The notes under the pieces: generated by a model | The model's input: only the letters and a program-made list of their open reading frames with translations | The model's database searches: none | What the model was told of the DNA's origin: nothing | Made by a program: the position numbers and the translations under genes | Part shown: positions 17,272-25,788 of the stretch, one piece after another | Layout of the letters: the number at the start of each line of letters is the position of its first letter | Position numbering within the stretch: the stretch's first letter is position 1 | NCBI RefSeq assembly: GCF_046592965.1 | Contig: NZ_JBISBV010000003.1 | Location: 336,477 to 400,476, forward strand | Reading direction: 5' to 3' | DNA length: 64,000 nt | From: Marivita sp046592965 | GTDB taxonomy: Bacteria; Pseudomonadota; Alphaproteobacteria; Rhodobacterales; Rhodobacteraceae

Positions 17272-18500
17272 CGGTCAATCTCTCCAAACACAACATCCAT
17301 CGTCCCGATGATTGCGGCCACATCGGCAAGCTGGTGGCCGGTGGCAATGTAATCCATCGCCTGCAAATGCAGGAAACCCGGCGCGCGCAGCTTGGCGCGG
17401 TAGGGTTTGTTGGTGCCATCGGCGACGAGGTAGACGCCAAACTCGCCCTTGGGCGCTTCGACAGCGGCGTAAACCTCGCCGGCTGGAACGTGGAACCCTT
17501 CGGTGTAGAGTTTGAAGTGATGGATCAACGCTTCCATCGAGGTTTTCATATCGGTCCGCTTCGGCGGCGTGATCTTGCCACGGGCCAGAATATCGCCCTG
17601 CCCCTCGGGAGCGCGCAGCTTTTCGATGGCCTGCTTGATGATATGCGTCGACTGGCGCATCTCTTCCATGCGCACCAGATAGCGGTCGAAACAATCGCCG
17701 TTTTTCCCCACGGGGATCTGGAATTCGAATTCGTCATAACATTCATAGGGTTGCGACCGGCGCAAATCCCACGCCAGCCCCGAACCGCGTACCATGACGC
17801 CGGAAAAGCCCCAGTCGAGGATCTCTTCTTCGTTCACCACACCGATATCGGCGTTGCGTTGCTTGAACACCCGGTTTTCTGTCAGCAGGCCGTCGATATC
17901 ATCCAGCACCGCCGGGAACGTATCGGCCCAGGCGTCGATATCGTCGAGCAGTTCGCCGGGCAGATCCTGATGCACACCGCCGGGCCGGAAATACGCCGCG
18001 TGCAGGCGCGCACCACAGGCCCGCTCGTAAAAGATCATCAGCTTTTCGCGCTCTTCGAACCCCCAGAGCGGCGGTGTCAATGCGCCCACGTCCATCGCCT
18101 GCGTCGTCACGTTAAGCAGATGGCTCAGGATGCGCCCGATCTCGGAATAAAGCACCCGGATCAGCGACGCGCGGCGCGGCACTTCCACGCCGGTCAGCCG
18201 CTCGATTGCCAGACACCAGGCGTGCTCCTGGTTCATCGGTGCCACGTAATCGAGCCGGTCGAGATATGGCAGGTTTTGCAGATAGGTCCGGCTTTCCATC
18301 AGCTTTTCGGTGCCACGGTGCAGCAGGCCGATATGCGGATCGCAGCGCTCCACGATCTCGCCGTCCAGCTCCAGCACAAGCCGCAGAACCCCGTGCGCCG
18401 CAGGGTGTTGCGGGCCGAAGTTGATGTTGAAATTGCGAATCTTCTGTTCGCCCTGCAGCGCGTCCACGCTGCCGTCGTCAAACTTGGAGCCGTCCATCAT
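17268..18500 (-). CDS. nuoD: NADH-quinone oxidoreductase subunit D
   Basis: 49-kDa quinone-site subunit of complex I, related to the large subunit of NiFe hydrogenases; 410 residues. Family landmarks are FNINFGPQHPAAHGVLRLVLE, the HIGLLHRGTEKL stretch, and PKGEFGVYLVADGTNKPYR near the C-terminus. Start set at the first of two adjacent ATGs (18500) with GGAGAGACG upstream; the frame is open to 18713 but that would overlap the small ORF and nuoC. The start overlaps the stop of the 57-residue ORF by four bases. Confidence 0.97.
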   Translation of the reverse strand: MMDGSKFDDGSVDALQGEQKIRNFNINFGPQHPAAHGVLRLVLELDGEIVERCDPHIGLLHRGTEKLMESRTYLQNLPYLDRLDYVAPMNQEHAWCLAIERLTGVEVPRRASLIRVLYSEIGRILSHLLNVTTQAMDVGALTPPLWGFEEREKLMIFYERACGARLHAAYFRPGGVHQDLPGELLDDIDAWADTFPAVLDDIDGLLTENRVFKQRNADIGVVNEEEILDWGFSGVMVRGSGLAWDLRRSQPYECYDEFEFQIPVGKNGDCFDRYLVRMEEMRQSTHIIKQAIEKLRAPEGQGDILARGKITPPKRTDMKTSMEALIHHFKLYTEGFHVPAGEVYAAVEAPKGEFGVYLVADGTNKPYRAKLRAPGFLHLQAMDYIATGHQLADVAAIIGTMDVVFGEIDR

Positions 18501-18670
18501 CGTCTCTCCAACTCTTGCAGTTTCATCGCCATGACCCAGAGCAGTATCACCACTGCAAACGGAAGAAATGCGACGAATGCCCAGTTCTTGTTCACCCCGA
18601 AATGGGGCAGCAACTTCATCAGCGGGATGATCGCGGCGGCGACGACCGCCAGCCAGACAATAAATCCCAT
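18497..18670 (-). CDS. 57-residue two-helix membrane protein between nuoC and nuoD
   Basis: Short ORF filling the nuoC-nuoD gap. It begins MGFIVWLAVVAAAIIPLM and has two hydrophobic segments (about 2-18 and 30-49) joined by KLLPHFGVNKNW, ending in the charged tail KLQELERR. Its ATG shares a base with the nuoC stop (TGATG) and its TGA overlaps the nuoD start (ATGA). The perfect fit between two complex I genes supports real translation. No family recognised. A co-translated inner-membrane microprotein, possibly a complex I accessory subunit, is the inference. Confidence 0.75.
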   Translation of the reverse strand: MGFIVWLAVVAAAIIPLMKLLPHFGVNKNWAFVAFLPFAVVILLWVMAMKLQELERR

Positions 18671-19281
18671 CAGCCTTTCGCCTCCTCGACCTTTTCATCG
18701 CCCGGAAGCACATATTGCGCGCCTTCCCACGGCGACATGAAATCGAATTGGCGGTATTCCTGAACCAGCTTGACCGGCTCGTAGATCACGCGCTTCTTCT
18801 CTTCGTCATAACGCACTTCGGTGTAGCCCGTGGTCGGGAAATCTTTGCGCAGCGGATAGCCGCGAAACCCGTAATCGGTAAGGATGCGCCGCAGGTCGGG
18901 ATGGCCCGAGAACAGGATGCCGAACATGTCGAACACCTCGCGCTCGAACCAGTTGGCGCTTGGATGAACCTCGGTGATGGACGGAACCATCTGGTCCTCG
19001 CGAATGCTCAGCCGCAGCCGGATGCGGTGGTTCTGGTACATCGACAAGAAGTGATAGACCACGTCGAACCGCTTGGGGCGATCCGGGTAATCCACCGCCG
19101 TGATGTCGATCAGGCTCGAGAACTTGCAACTTGCGTCGGTCTTGAGGAAATCGACAAAGCCCACGATGTTCGTCGGAGCGACATCAATGTTCAATTCGCC
19201 GTAGGTCACATCCCATGCGATCACGCAATCGGTGCGCTTCATCTCGATATGCTGGCCAAGTTCGTGCAAGGCTTCGCTCAT
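18670..19281 (-). CDS. nuoC: NADH-quinone oxidoreductase subunit C
   Basis: 30-kDa peripheral subunit of complex I, 203 residues, separate from NuoD (not fused as in E. coli). It has the signature region WFEREVFDMFGILFSGHPDL with RRILTDYGFRGYPLRKDFP, and the EYRQFDF motif near the C-terminus. It starts 22 bases after nuoB and ends in a one-base overlap with the small membrane ORF. Confidence 0.97.
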   Translation of the reverse strand: MSEALHELGQHIEMKRTDCVIAWDVTYGELNIDVAPTNIVGFVDFLKTDASCKFSSLIDITAVDYPDRPKRFDVVYHFLSMYQNHRIRLRLSIREDQMVPSITEVHPSANWFEREVFDMFGILFSGHPDLRRILTDYGFRGYPLRKDFPTTGYTEVRYDEEKKRVIYEPVKLVQEYRQFDFMSPWEGAQYVLPGDEKVEEAKG

Positions 19282-19303
19282 GTCGTCGTCCTAACTTCGT
19301 CGC

Positions 19304-19837
19304 TCAACGCACAATCGTTCCGGTGCGGCGGATCTTGCGCTGAAGCGCCATCACGCCGTAAAGCAGCGCCTCTGCCGTCGGTGGGCAGCCGGGCACATAG
19401 ATATCAACCGGGACAACCCGGTCACAGCCACGCACAACCGAATAGCTGTAATGGTAGTACCCGCCCCCATTGGCGCAAGACCCCATGGAAATCACATAGC
19501 GCGGCTCTGGCATCTGGTCGTAGACCTTGCGCAACGCCGGAGCCATCTTGTTGGTCAGCGTGCCGGCCACGATCATCAGGTCGGACTGTCGCGGGCTTGC
19601 GCGCGGCGCGGTGCCAAAGCGCTCCAGATCATAGCGTGGCATCGAGGTCTGCATCATCTCGACCGCGCAACAGGCCAGACCGAATGTCATCCAGTGCAAG
19701 CTACCGGTGCGCGCCCAGTTGACGATATCTTCGGCCGAGGTCAGCAGAAAACCCTTGTCCTGAAGCTCCGCATTGAGCTTTTGCGTCGCGTATTCCTTGT
19801 CCACCTGAGCGGTGTTCGCACCCGTCATCACTCCCAT
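19304..19837 (-). CDS. nuoB: NADH-quinone oxidoreductase subunit B
   Basis: Carries cluster N2, which hands electrons to quinone. In the 177-residue product the ligands are C56, C57, C121 and C151, in LACCAVEMM, SMGSCANGG and VPGCPPT. Two starts are plausible: ATG at 19837 (GGGAG about 8 bases upstream), used here, or ATG at 19828, which shares a base with the nuoA stop but has GGGAG only 2 bases away. The frame is also open to 19858. Confidence 0.97.
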   Translation of the reverse strand: MGVMTGANTAQVDKEYATQKLNAELQDKGFLLTSAEDIVNWARTGSLHWMTFGLACCAVEMMQTSMPRYDLERFGTAPRASPRQSDLMIVAGTLTNKMAPALRKVYDQMPEPRYVISMGSCANGGGYYHYSYSVVRGCDRVVPVDIYVPGCPPTAEALLYGVMALQRKIRRTGTIVR

Positions 19838-20193
19838 TCGAGCGCTCCCTTTTTCCACTCATAGGCAAAGCCGATGGTCAAAACCGCTAGGAACACCATC
19901 ATCGACCAAAATCCGACCATGCTGATATCCTTGAACGAGACCGCCCACGGAAACAGGAACGCGATTTCCAGATCGAAAATGATGAACAGAATGGCCACCA
20001 GATAGAACCGCACATCGAATTTCATGCGCGCGTCGTCAAAGGCGTTGAACCCGCATTCATAGGCCGAAACCTTTTCCGGGTCCGGGGCGCGCACCGCGAT
20101 GATGACGGCGGCAAGGATCAGGACAAGGCCCAACCCGATCGCGATCACCAGAAACACAAGGATCGGCAGGTATTCCCGCAACATGTCTTCCAA
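19828..20193 (-). CDS. nuoA: NADH-quinone oxidoreductase subunit A
   Basis: Three-helix membrane subunit at the quinone-chamber hinge, first gene of the operon; 121 residues. It has the loop SAYECGFNAFDDARMKFDVRFY, with the conserved cysteine and acidic residues, and FIIFDLEIAFLFPW. The start is read as TTG at 20193 (EDMLREYLPIL follows), because AAGGAG sits at an ideal 7 bases upstream; the ATG at 20184 has only a poor GGAAG nearby. The rare start could limit initiation at the head of the operon. Confidence 0.96.
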   Translation of the reverse strand: MEDMLREYLPILVFLVIAIGLGLVLILAAVIIAVRAPDPEKVSAYECGFNAFDDARMKFDVRFYLVAILFIIFDLEIAFLFPWAVSFKDISMVGFWSMMVFLAVLTIGFAYEWKKGALEWE

Positions 20194-20551
20194 GACGAGG
20201 CTCCTTTTCCTTCACACGCTCCAGACAGCCGCCAGGCGGCAAAACCGGATTTAAGGTGATGTACTCCCGACACCCGGAAGGGTCAACCGCAGGGCGTCAT
20301 CTTCCAAGCGCGGCACAAGCTCCGTCCGCTCAATGGTCGGCGTCGGCGAAAACCCTTGTTTTACTGGCGTCCGCCGTTGCTGGGCGGCATGCGCGCATTC
20401 CGGCCAAGCTGTGCTCCTGCGTCAAATGGGCTGCGTCAAAAGACCGGATACCGAGCGTATGCTTAGGGCAGAGCGACTGTCCGCGCCTGAACATCCCTGA
20501 TTGACAGACGTTGACCAGGCGATCCCACCAATTTGCACGGAGGAAAATCCC
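20194..20551. other. Divergent intergenic region between nuoA and a dehydrogenase gene
   Basis: About 358 bases with no gene that I support. It must hold promoters for the leftward nuo operon and the rightward dehydrogenase. A candidate nuo promoter is listed separately. A short GC-rich palindrome (GCCGCCAGGCGGC) lies at 20228-20240, in what would be the nuo leader. No riboswitch-like structure was recognised. Confidence 0.6.
20258..20286 (-). promoter_or_regulatory. Candidate nuo operon promoter
   Basis: On the minus strand TTGACC (20286-20281) and TACATC (20263-20258) are separated by 17 bases, a sigma-70-like arrangement with a good -35 and a weak -10. It would start transcription about 60 bases upstream of the nuoA start. 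Visual match only. Confidence 0.35.
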
Positions 20552-21298
20552 ATGCCCATCACATCCGCATCCGACCTGAGCGTCATCATCACCGGCGGCG
20601 CGGGCGGGATCGGCAGCGCCACAGCCGAATACCTCGTCGAGCGCGGCGCGCAGGTCATGATCACCGACATGAACGATCAGGCTGGCAGCGAACTGGCGGC
20701 CCGACTGGGCGACCGAGCATTCTTTCATCGTCAGGACGTGACCAACGATGCTGCATGGCGCGACACCATCAAGACGGCCGAGGACAAGATGGGCAAAATC
20801 AACGCCCTCTTCAACAATGCCGGAATCCTTGGTTACGGCGGCGTCACTGACACCAATGCCGAAGAGTTTCGCAAAATCATCGACATCAACCTCACCGGCA
20901 TCTTCCTTGGCTTGCATCATGCCGCTCCGGCCTTGAAGCGCGCCGGTGAGGGTGTGGTGGTGAACACATCCTCCACGGCAGGTTTGCAGGGCTATGCGGG
21001 TCTTGCCGCCTACACCGCGAGCAAGTTCGGCGTTCGCGGCCTGACCAAGGCGGCGGCGCTGGATCTTGCGCCCGACAATATCCGGGTGGTCTCCATTCAC
21101 CCCGGCCCCATCGCCACCGACATGACCAAAGACCTCAATGAGGACGCGACGGCAGGCCAGCCGATCCCGCGAATAGGCCAGGCAAAGGAGGTCGCGCGAT
21201 TGGTGCACTTCTTGATGACCGAAGCCACCTATTCGACCGGTTGCGAATTCGTCATCGACGGCGGAGCCACCGTGGGCCGCGTCGAATCCCTGACCTGA
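20552..21298 (+). CDS. Short-chain dehydrogenase/reductase
   Basis: NAD(P)-dependent oxidoreductase with Rossmann fold, 248 residues, normal for classical SDRs. It has the nucleotide-binding ITGGAGGIGSA, the FNNAG motif, and the catalytic Ser-Tyr-Lys in NTSSTAGLQG and AYTASKFG. An acidic residue after the second strand (ITDMND) suggests NAD(H) preference. The ATG at 20552 is chosen because GGAGGAAAA precedes it; an upstream in-frame ATG at 20501 has no good ribosome site. Substrate unknown; hydroxysteroid- or 3-hydroxyacyl-type activities are typical. It is divergent from nuo and convergent with the liu cluster. Confidence 0.9.
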   Translation: MPITSASDLSVIITGGAGGIGSATAEYLVERGAQVMITDMNDQAGSELAARLGDRAFFHRQDVTNDAAWRDTIKTAEDKMGKINALFNNAGILGYGGVTDTNAEEFRKIIDINLTGIFLGLHHAAPALKRAGEGVVVNTSSTAGLQGYAGLAAYTASKFGVRGLTKAAALDLAPDNIRVVSIHPGPIATDMTKDLNEDATAGQPIPRIGQAKEVARLVHFLMTEATYSTGCEFVIDGGATVGRVESLT

Positions 21299-21316
21299 GT
21301 CTGGCTTGCCCGCGCG

Positions 21317-22093
21317 TCACTGCCAGCCGGGTTTGCGCTTGTCGAAAAATGCGCCCACGCCGTCGCGGGCTTCCTCCGATTGCCAGCGTGTGGCCAGCGC
21401 ATCGATCGAGGCATCGACCTGTTGTTGCGTCACCGGCCCGGAGAGGTCGCGCATCAGCGATTTCGCTTCGGCAACCGCGCCGGGGGCGCACATCAGATAG
21501 GGGGCAACCTCGGCGTCAATCGCGTCGTCCAGATCGTCCGGCGCGACCGTACGGGCCAGCAGGTTCAACCGTACGGCTTCGTCGGCATCGAAAATCCGCC
21601 CCGACATGAACACCTCGGACGCCCGCGTGGCGCCCATCCGCGCCAGCACGTACGGCCCGATATTGGCCGGGATCAGACCCAGCCGCGTTTCGGTCAACCC
21701 GAGTTTCGCACCCGTCACTCCAACCGCCACGTCACAAACTGAAATCAGCCCGATTCCCCCCCCGAACGCGTTGCCCTGCACCCGCCCGATCAACGGTTGA
21801 GGCAGGTCGTACAACGCCCCGAGCACGGTTGCGATCCGTCGGCTTTCAGCCTTTCGCGTCGCACCGTCCATGTCGAACTGCGCCCGCATCCACGCCAGAT
21901 CCCCACCGGCGCAGAACGACGCCCCTTCTGCACCAAGAACCACAACCCGCACCGACCGGTCCTGCGCCAGGCCGCGCGCCGCGTCCTCAAGCTCGCTCAT
22001 CATGTCCGCCGACAGCGCGTTATGCTTCTCAGGGCGCGTCAGGCGCAACTGCGCCACGCCGCGCGCATCCACGTCCAAACCGATCAAACTCAT
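21317..22093 (-). CDS. liuC: Enoyl-CoA hydratase family, probable methylglutaconyl-CoA hydratase
   Basis: Crotonase-fold enzyme of 258 residues. It has the oxyanion-hole region ASFCAGGDLAWM and GNAFGGGIGLISVCDVAVG. Between HMG-CoA lyase and methylcrotonyl-CoA carboxylase genes, the expected reaction is hydration of 3-methylglutaconyl-CoA to HMG-CoA in leucine breakdown; the specificity is inferred from context. It overlaps the stop of the HMG-CoA lyase gene by four bases and is the last gene of the cluster. Confidence 0.9.
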   Translation of the reverse strand: MSLIGLDVDARGVAQLRLTRPEKHNALSADMMSELEDAARGLAQDRSVRVVVLGAEGASFCAGGDLAWMRAQFDMDGATRKAESRRIATVLGALYDLPQPLIGRVQGNAFGGGIGLISVCDVAVGVTGAKLGLTETRLGLIPANIGPYVLARMGATRASEVFMSGRIFDADEAVRLNLLARTVAPDDLDDAIDAEVAPYLMCAPGAVAEAKSLMRDLSGPVTQQQVDASIDALATRWQSEEARDGVGAFFDKRKPGWQ

Positions 22094-22971
22094 CCCCGCA
22101 TCCCCCGTGCCATTTCCGCCGCCTGCGCCACCACCGCCATGTCAAGGCCGTGACTGTATCCCAAGTCATCGAGCCGCGCCGCCACCGCTTCGGTTGCGAC
22201 GTTGCCAGCCGCGCCGGGCGCATAGGGGCAGCCACCCAGCCCTCCAACGGCGGCGTCAAAGACCCGAAGCCCAAGACCCAGCGACGCCTCGATATTGTCA
22301 CAGGCAAGACCACCGGTGTCGTGGTAATGGCCCGCCAACCGCGCCGCTGGCATTTCATCCAGCACCGCGCGCAGCATGGCTGTAATGCCCTCGGGCGTCG
22401 CCCGCCCGATCGTGTCGCCAAGCGACACCTCGTAACAGCCCATGTCGCGCAACGCCGCCACCACCCGCGCCACGTCGCCGGGGGCGACATCGCCGTCATA
22501 GGGGCACTCGACAACGCACGACACATAGCCCCGCACCGGCATCCCGACCTCGCGCGCCGCTTCCACGACAGGTGCAAAACGCTCAAGGCTTTCCGCGATG
22601 GAGGCATTGATATTGGCGCGGCTGAATCCTTCGGAAGCCGACGCAAAAATCGCCACCTCATCCGTGCGCGCCGCGACAGCCGCTTCAAAGCCGCGCATAT
22701 TGGGAGTGAGCGCGGCATAGGAGACCCCAGCGACACGCGTGATGCCAGCAAGAACCGCACCGGAATCCGCCATCTGCGGCACCCATTTCGGCGACACGAA
22801 ACTGGCGCATTCGATCCGGCTGAAGCCCGCACCGCTCAGGCAATCGACAAGCTCCACCTTCTCATCCACGGGAATCAGCCGCGCCTCGTTCTGCAACCCG
22901 TCGCGCGGTCCTACTTCGAAAATCTCGACCCGTTCGCCCAACTCACCGCTCCCAGCTTCTTCTTCGGACAT
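22090..22971 (-). CDS. liuE: Hydroxymethylglutaryl-CoA lyase
   Basis: Cleaves HMG-CoA to acetoacetate and acetyl-CoA, the final step of leucine degradation. The 293-residue TIM-barrel protein has GPRDGLQNE near the N-terminus (metal and active-site Arg/Asp), HYHDTGG (metal histidines), and the family signature GGLGGCPYAPGAAGNVATE with the catalytic cysteine. It is followed with a four-base overlap by liuC and preceded by a GST gene at 15 bases. Confidence 0.95.
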   Translation of the reverse strand: MSEEEAGSGELGERVEIFEVGPRDGLQNEARLIPVDEKVELVDCLSGAGFSRIECASFVSPKWVPQMADSGAVLAGITRVAGVSYAALTPNMRGFEAAVAARTDEVAIFASASEGFSRANINASIAESLERFAPVVEAAREVGMPVRGYVSCVVECPYDGDVAPGDVARVVAALRDMGCYEVSLGDTIGRATPEGITAMLRAVLDEMPAARLAGHYHDTGGLACDNIEASLGLGLRVFDAAVGGLGGCPYAPGAAGNVATEAVAARLDDLGYSHGLDMAVVAQAAEMARGMRG

Positions 22972-22986
22972 ACTCGATTACCCGCG

Positions 22987-23661
22987 CTAGCCGGTCTGTT
23001 CCCACGCCGGGTAGAAGTCCTGATCGTAAAGCAGCGCGCCCTCACCATCAGGCAGGGATTTCTGGAATTCCGGGCGCTCGGTAATGCGATCATACCAGTC
23101 CTGCACCGCCGGATGCCCGTCCAGCCGCGCGAAATGGCGGGCCATATAGACCGCCTGTCCGACCGAGATGTCGGCCGCCGAAAAGCCGCTGGTCAGCAGG
23201 TAGTCGCGGTTCTCGACCGGTGTGGACAGCCGCGCCTCCAGAGCGTCGTAACATTTGCGCAAACGTGCGGCCTCGAGTTTCATCACCACCGGACTGCGCA
23301 TGTGATCCTCGAACAGCATGATGTGCTGCTGGGTCAGCGCGGCGGAATGCTGGCTGATGGTCTCGGCAAAATGCACCCAGACCAGCCAGGCCATCCAGTC
23401 AGGATCGTTTGGCAAGCGGCCCATTCCGGCTTCTGGGAACCGTTCACACAGATATTGCGTGATCGCTCCGGTCTCGAACATCCGTTCGCCGTCGATCTCG
23501 AGCGCGGGCACCCGACCGGCGGGTGACAGCGTCAGGTATTCGGGGCTGCGCAGCGACCGGTCAAACGCCCGCAACACAATCTCGAATTCCACCTCGAGCT
23601 CGTGCAGCAGCCACAAGGTGCGCATCGATCGGGTTTGCGGACAGTGGTGCAAGCGTATCAT
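22987..23661 (-). CDS. Glutathione S-transferase family protein
   Basis: 224 residues with an N-terminal thioredoxin-like domain (HHCPQTRSMRTLWLLHELE, then LSPAGRVPALEIDGERMFETGAI with the cis-Pro and Glu/Thr glutathione contacts) and a helical C-terminal domain. The start overlaps the liuD stop by four bases, so it is expressed with the leucine-degradation enzymes. Its role there is unclear: detoxification of reactive enoyl-CoA intermediates is a guess. Length and layout are typical for bacterial GSTs. Confidence 0.9.
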   Translation of the reverse strand: MIRLHHCPQTRSMRTLWLLHELEVEFEIVLRAFDRSLRSPEYLTLSPAGRVPALEIDGERMFETGAITQYLCERFPEAGMGRLPNDPDWMAWLVWVHFAETISQHSAALTQQHIMLFEDHMRSPVVMKLEAARLRKCYDALEARLSTPVENRDYLLTSGFSAADISVGQAVYMARHFARLDGHPAVQDWYDRITERPEFQKSLPDGEGALLYDQDFYPAWEQTG

Positions 23662-25598
23662 TCGGTGTCTTCCTCCAGCCGGATGAGCGCCGCGCCCGCA
23701 TCCACCTGCGCCCCGGCTTCGGCCATGACCTCGGCCACGATCCCGTCACGCGCCGCAAGCAGCGCATGCTCCATCTTCATCGCCTCCAGAATGGCCAGTC
23801 GGTCGCCTTTTGCAACCGTGTCGCCCACCGCGACGAAAACCGAGCGCACGAGACCCGGCATCGGCGCCTCGACCAGACCGCTCCCGGCTCCTGCACCCTC
23901 AGCGCGCGCCAGCGGATCGACCCGCTCGACGACCAGCGGCTCTGCTCCAAACAGCGTTACACCGCCCCCGAGAAGATATGCCGGCCGCGCCGCCTGCCCC
24001 TGATAGCGCCAGCCATTGGCTCCGAACCGCGCGACAACGCTTGTGTCCGCCACCGTCACCTCGACCTGTCCCGGACCCTGCACGGTCAGGCGCAGATCGA
24101 TGTCGTCCTCGCCGACGCGCAGAGTGATGTCCTGTGCCAACGCGTCCCAAAGCGCGAACCCGTCCAGAGGCTCGGGCGCGCGGTCCAATCCGGTCAGCAT
24201 CAACGCCGCCTGCGCCAGCGCCTCGGGCGGCGGAGCAGACAGATCGGTCAGCGCATCAAGGTCGCGTCCGATCAGGCCGGTATCCACCTCGCCTGCCGAA
24301 AATCCCTCATGGCGCGCCAGAGCGCCGAGAAACGCCAGATTGGTCACGGTTCCGGCCACCTCGGTCTGCGCCAGGGCCCGACGCAACTTGCGCAACGCCA
24401 CCTCTCGGGAGGGTCCATGCACGATGATCTTTGCAATCATCGGGTCGTAATGCGGCGAGATCACATCGCCGCTGCGCACCCCGGTATCGGCCCGCGCATC
24501 GGGCGGAAACGCCAGATGCGACAGCCGCCCCGTCGCCGGCAGAAACCCCGCCGGCACGTCCTCGGCATAAAGCCGCGCCTCGAAGGCGTGACCGTCAATG
24601 CCAAGCTCCTCTTGCGCACGAGGCAACGGTGCGCCTGCGGCCACCTGCAACTGCCATTCCACCAGATCAACTCCGGTGATCGCCTCGGTGACCGGATGTT
24701 CCACCTGAAGGCGGGTGTTCATCTCCATGAACCAGAACCCGTCGGTGCGCAGACCGTCCGAGCCGTCGACAATGAACTCGACCGTGCCAGCACCCTTGTA
24801 GCCGATCGCCTCGGCGGCGCGCACCGCCGCGGCACCCATCGCCGCGCGTACCTCGTCGGTCATGCCGGGTGCGGGCGCTTCCTCGATCACCTTCTGATGG
24901 CGGCGCTGCAACGAACAGTCGCGCTCGAACAGATGCACGGCCCGGGTGCCGTCCCCGAAAACCTGCACCTCGATATGACGCGGGCTGGTGATGTATTTCT
25001 CGATCAGCACATGCGCATTGCCGAATGCCGCGCGCGCCTCTGATTGCGCCGAGGCCAACGCATCGGCAAAGTCGCGGGGCTTTTCGACCAGACGCATCCC
25101 CTTGCCGCCGCCCCCGGCAACAGCCTTGATCAACACCGGATATCCGATCGCCTCGGCTTCAGCCGCCAGCGCATCGGGAGCCTGCTCGGCCCCCTGATAC
25201 CCCGGCACCACCGGCACGCCGGCCTTCTGCATCAAATCCTTGGCCGCGTCCTTCAACCCCATCGCGCGGATTGCCGATGCCGACGGGCCGATAAAGACCA
25301 GCCCCGCCGCTTCGACCGCGTCAACGAAATCGGGGTTTTCCGACAGGAAGCCATACCCCGGATGGATCGCCTGCGCTCCGCTCGCACGCGCGGCGTCGAT
25401 GATCGCATCGCCGCGCAAATAGCTCTCTGCTGGCGACGCGCCGCCGAGCGACACGGCGTGATCTGCCATCTCGACATGGCGCGCGGTGGCGTCCACATCC
25501 GAATGCACGGCAACCGTGCGCACCCCGAGCCGGCGACATGTGTCAATCACCCGGCAGGCAATCTCACCCCGGTTCGCAATCAGAATCGTGTCAAACAT
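23658..25598 (-). CDS. liuD: Methylcrotonoyl-CoA carboxylase, biotin-containing alpha subunit
   Basis: ATP-dependent biotin carboxylase that charges biotin with CO2 for 3-methylcrotonyl-CoA carboxylation. The 646-residue protein has the N-terminal carboxylase domain (MFDTILIANRGEIACRV, GGGGKGMRLV ATP loop, EMNTRLQVEHPVTE) and a C-terminal biotinyl domain with EAMKMEH, the biotin lysine being about K608. It pairs with LiuB; BirA at the window start could biotinylate it. It overlaps the GST gene by four bases. Close paralogues (propionyl-CoA and geranyl-CoA carboxylases) are excluded mainly by context. Confidence 0.94.
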   Translation of the reverse strand: MFDTILIANRGEIACRVIDTCRRLGVRTVAVHSDVDATARHVEMADHAVSLGGASPAESYLRGDAIIDAARASGAQAIHPGYGFLSENPDFVDAVEAAGLVFIGPSASAIRAMGLKDAAKDLMQKAGVPVVPGYQGAEQAPDALAAEAEAIGYPVLIKAVAGGGGKGMRLVEKPRDFADALASAQSEARAAFGNAHVLIEKYITSPRHIEVQVFGDGTRAVHLFERDCSLQRRHQKVIEEAPAPGMTDEVRAAMGAAAVRAAEAIGYKGAGTVEFIVDGSDGLRTDGFWFMEMNTRLQVEHPVTEAITGVDLVEWQLQVAAGAPLPRAQEELGIDGHAFEARLYAEDVPAGFLPATGRLSHLAFPPDARADTGVRSGDVISPHYDPMIAKIIVHGPSREVALRKLRRALAQTEVAGTVTNLAFLGALARHEGFSAGEVDTGLIGRDLDALTDLSAPPPEALAQAALMLTGLDRAPEPLDGFALWDALAQDITLRVGEDDIDLRLTVQGPGQVEVTVADTSVVARFGANGWRYQGQAARPAYLLGGGVTLFGAEPLVVERVDPLARAEGAGAGSGLVEAPMPGLVRSVFVAVGDTVAKGDRLAILEAMKMEHALLAARDGIVAEVMAEAGAQVDAGAALIRLEEDTE

Positions 25599-25642
25599 GA
25601 AGCACCACCGCTCCCTTTCATCTTGCCCGGAAAACTCCGGGG

Positions 25643-25694
25643 GTTTGGGGGCTGGCCCCCAATCAGACCTGCGTTTGGGGGCTGGCCCCCAATC
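25643..25694. repeat. Two 22-base hairpin repeats between liuB and liuD
   Basis: Two identical 22-base units (25643-25664 and 25673-25694) start 30 bases apart. Each contains the palindrome TTGGGGGCTGGCCCCCAA. On the transcribed strand they form stable hairpins without a T-run, so they may protect mRNA ends or attenuate, or be copies of a dispersed intergenic repeat. Confidence 0.8.
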
Positions 25695-25788
25695 GGGTCT
25701 TCAGGCATTGCGGACGGATGGGCCGTCACATTCGCTGCGCGAATATAGCCCTGCCCACGCGCCGTGAAAGACCTGGCGTCCACGTCGA

